A DNA stretch of 5,915 bases, from NCBI GenBank assembly GCA_001823105.1, contig MHTO01000013.1, positions 1 to 5,915 of the forward strand. The letters run 5' to 3'. The first letter of the stretch is position 1. Each line of letters begins with the position of its first letter. Below, piece by piece: positions 5,227-5,915 of the stretch. The position numbers and the translations under genes are program-made. This stretch comes from Candidatus Wildermuthbacteria bacterium GWA2_46_15 (GTDB lineage: Bacteria > Patescibacteriota > Minisyncoccia > Minisyncoccales > GWA2-46-15). The notes beneath the pieces are model-generated. The model was not told the DNA's origin. It saw nothing but the letters and a program-made list of their open reading frames with translations, and did not search any database.

Positions 5227-5829
5227 TTACCATGTTACGACGAATTCGTGATGATTGTCGTCGCGAAAAGGACATTTGGTTTCTCGGCAGACGGCCGAAG
5301 AAATGACGATCATTTTGACCACCTCGGAGAAATAACCTTTGAGAACCTGGCAATGAAGAGGATGCGTCTTAAAACCTTCCACCCTCAAAACAATCCTTCT
5401 TCCTTTTTCGTCGAGTTCAACCGGATCCAGACGGCCCACGGTATAATAGCGATTCCACATTTTCTGGGCCTCGCTCAGCACTTTTTTCAAGGAGACAAAA
5501 TACTTGGCAAAAAGACGAACCACCAAAGACTGCCGGGCATTAATGCTGCCTACTTCTTCAAACTTCTCGTCGCTGTAATTGAAGGTTTTTTTCATCGCCA
5601 GGAGAATGACCGCCTCCAGTCCCACCGGATAGAAATTCATCGGCTTGATATCCCGACAACGAAAAGGGTAACCGGCCTCGGTCATTGTTTTCTCGAGCTT
5701 CTCCAGCCCTCCCTCGGCTTCTTTGGATCTAATAAAAGCTAAGTTATCGATAATGGCCAGTCCCCGGCATTGTCCCTTGATCTCAAGCAGGCGATGAATA
5801 ATTTCTTGATTAAGAATTTCTTCGGTCAT
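5227..5829 (-). CDS. Conserved-looking 200-aa protein, possible V4R/DUF2378-like ligand-sensing domain
   Basis: A soluble 200-residue protein with no signal peptide or membrane segment. The N-terminal half is mainly helical and charged, with 'KPMNFYPVGLEAVILLAMKK' (62-81). The C-terminal part reads 'THPLHCQVLKGYFSEVV' (155-171), then 'CRETKCPFRDDNHHEFVVTW' (181-200). The layout of a cysteine, a helix, a C-rich turn and a final strand ending F-x-V-x-W resembles V4R and DUF2378 (myxobacterial TIGR02265-type) sensor domains related to haem-NO-binding folds. C160, C181 and C186, with H156, H159, H193 and H194 nearby, could bind metal or haem. This is resemblance from memory, not a proven homology. 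It starts 11 bases after the stop of an upstream gene, with no Shine-Dalgarno, and precedes a small membrane protein gene. The gene itself is well supported by its length and protein-like composition. Confidence 0.8.
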   Translation of the reverse strand: MTEEILNQEIIHRLLEIKGQCRGLAIIDNLAFIRSKEAEGGLEKLEKTMTEAGYPFRCRDIKPMNFYPVGLEAVILLAMKKTFNYSDEKFEEVGSINARQSLVVRLFAKYFVSLKKVLSEAQKMWNRYYTVGRLDPVELDEKGRRIVLRVEGFKTHPLHCQVLKGYFSEVVKMIVISSAVCRETKCPFRDDNHHEFVVTW

Positions 5830-5840
5830 AGCGAGTGAAA

Positions 5841-5915
5841 TTAATTGCGAGATCGCGGCTGGGGCGTGGGAATGCGCTCATCGACCGGAGATTCCTCACA
5901 ATTCTCTTCTCCGGC
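5841..5915 (-). CDS. C-terminal end of an upstream gene, unidentified (5' part beyond window)
   Basis: The minus-strand frame entering at 5915 is open for 24 codons to a TAA at 5841-5843. The tail is acidic then proline/arginine-rich: 'EENCEESPVDERIPTPQPR' followed by SRN. It ends 11 bases before the sensor-like gene, as expected for an operon neighbour. Another minus-strand frame is also open across this end, so the choice rests on the protein-like disordered tail and the good spacing. The piece is too short to identify. Confidence 0.5.
   Translation of the reverse strand, partial: AGEENCEESPVDERIPTPQPRSRN

Noticed and set aside
5248..5742. A 164-codon open frame on the plus strand, opposite the sensor-like gene.
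   Set aside because: It has no recognisable motif and lies wholly inside the better-supported minus-strand gene, which fits the spacing of its neighbours.
1..5915. CRISPR array, insertion sequence, tRNA, rRNA, or prophage remnants.
   Set aside because: No spaced direct repeats, transposase, integrase or structured RNA gene could be seen; nearly all the sequence is accounted for by genes and short intergenic regions.
1..5915. Alternative genetic code with TGA read as glycine (as in some CPR lineages).
   Set aside because: No gene needs an in-frame TGA, and the small membrane protein gene ends naturally at TGA (4876-4878) before a hairpin.

Overview
The window most resembles a moderate-GC bacterium of the Patescibacteria/CPR type (Parcubacteria- or Microgenomates-like). 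This is inferred from gene content: a stand-alone YchF, a DUF192 protein with an N-terminal anchor, a fused UvrD-like helicase-nuclease, a short glycine-tailed RRM protein, small compact genes, very tight spacing and few Shine-Dalgarno sequences. No rRNA or marker gene proves the lineage. The genes read well with the standard bacterial code: most stops are TAA, one is TGA, and no in-frame TGA has to be read as glycine.

Left block, minus strand, 4207 down to 1: three tightly packed genes, apparently one operon. First is a 946-residue SF1A (UvrD/PcrA-type) helicase carrying a C-terminal PD-(D/E)XK nuclease with a four-cysteine iron-sulfur signature. One base after its stop comes ychF, a P-loop ATPase with a TGS domain (true length 357 residues). 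The ychF stop overlaps by 8 bases the start of a membrane-anchored DUF192 protein that runs off the left edge.

Centre, 4208-4409: a 202-base divergent intergenic region. Two candidate promoters share the same -10 bases, facing uvrD-like on one side and the RRM gene on the other. The rest is the RRM gene's leader of about 140 bases, with small hairpins and one copy of a 19-base REP-like word. The RRM gene (4410-4745, plus strand) follows without a Shine-Dalgarno.

Convergent region, 4746-4875: four hairpins in about 120 bases. One is a strong intrinsic terminator. Two others are 19-base palindromes of the same design whose stem differences are compensatory.

Right block, minus strand, 5915 down to 4876: the last 24 codons of an upstream gene, then a 200-residue soluble protein with a cysteine-bearing C-terminus reminiscent of V4R/DUF2378-type sensor domains, then a 99-residue glycine-rich membrane protein. 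The order and spacing suggest co-transcription, but the functions of these three are not established.

I see no CRISPR array, insertion sequence, tRNA or rRNA. The most interesting items are the single-chain helicase-nuclease, the covarying hairpin pair, the REP-like word in the RRM leader, and the unidentified sensor-like/membrane protein pair.
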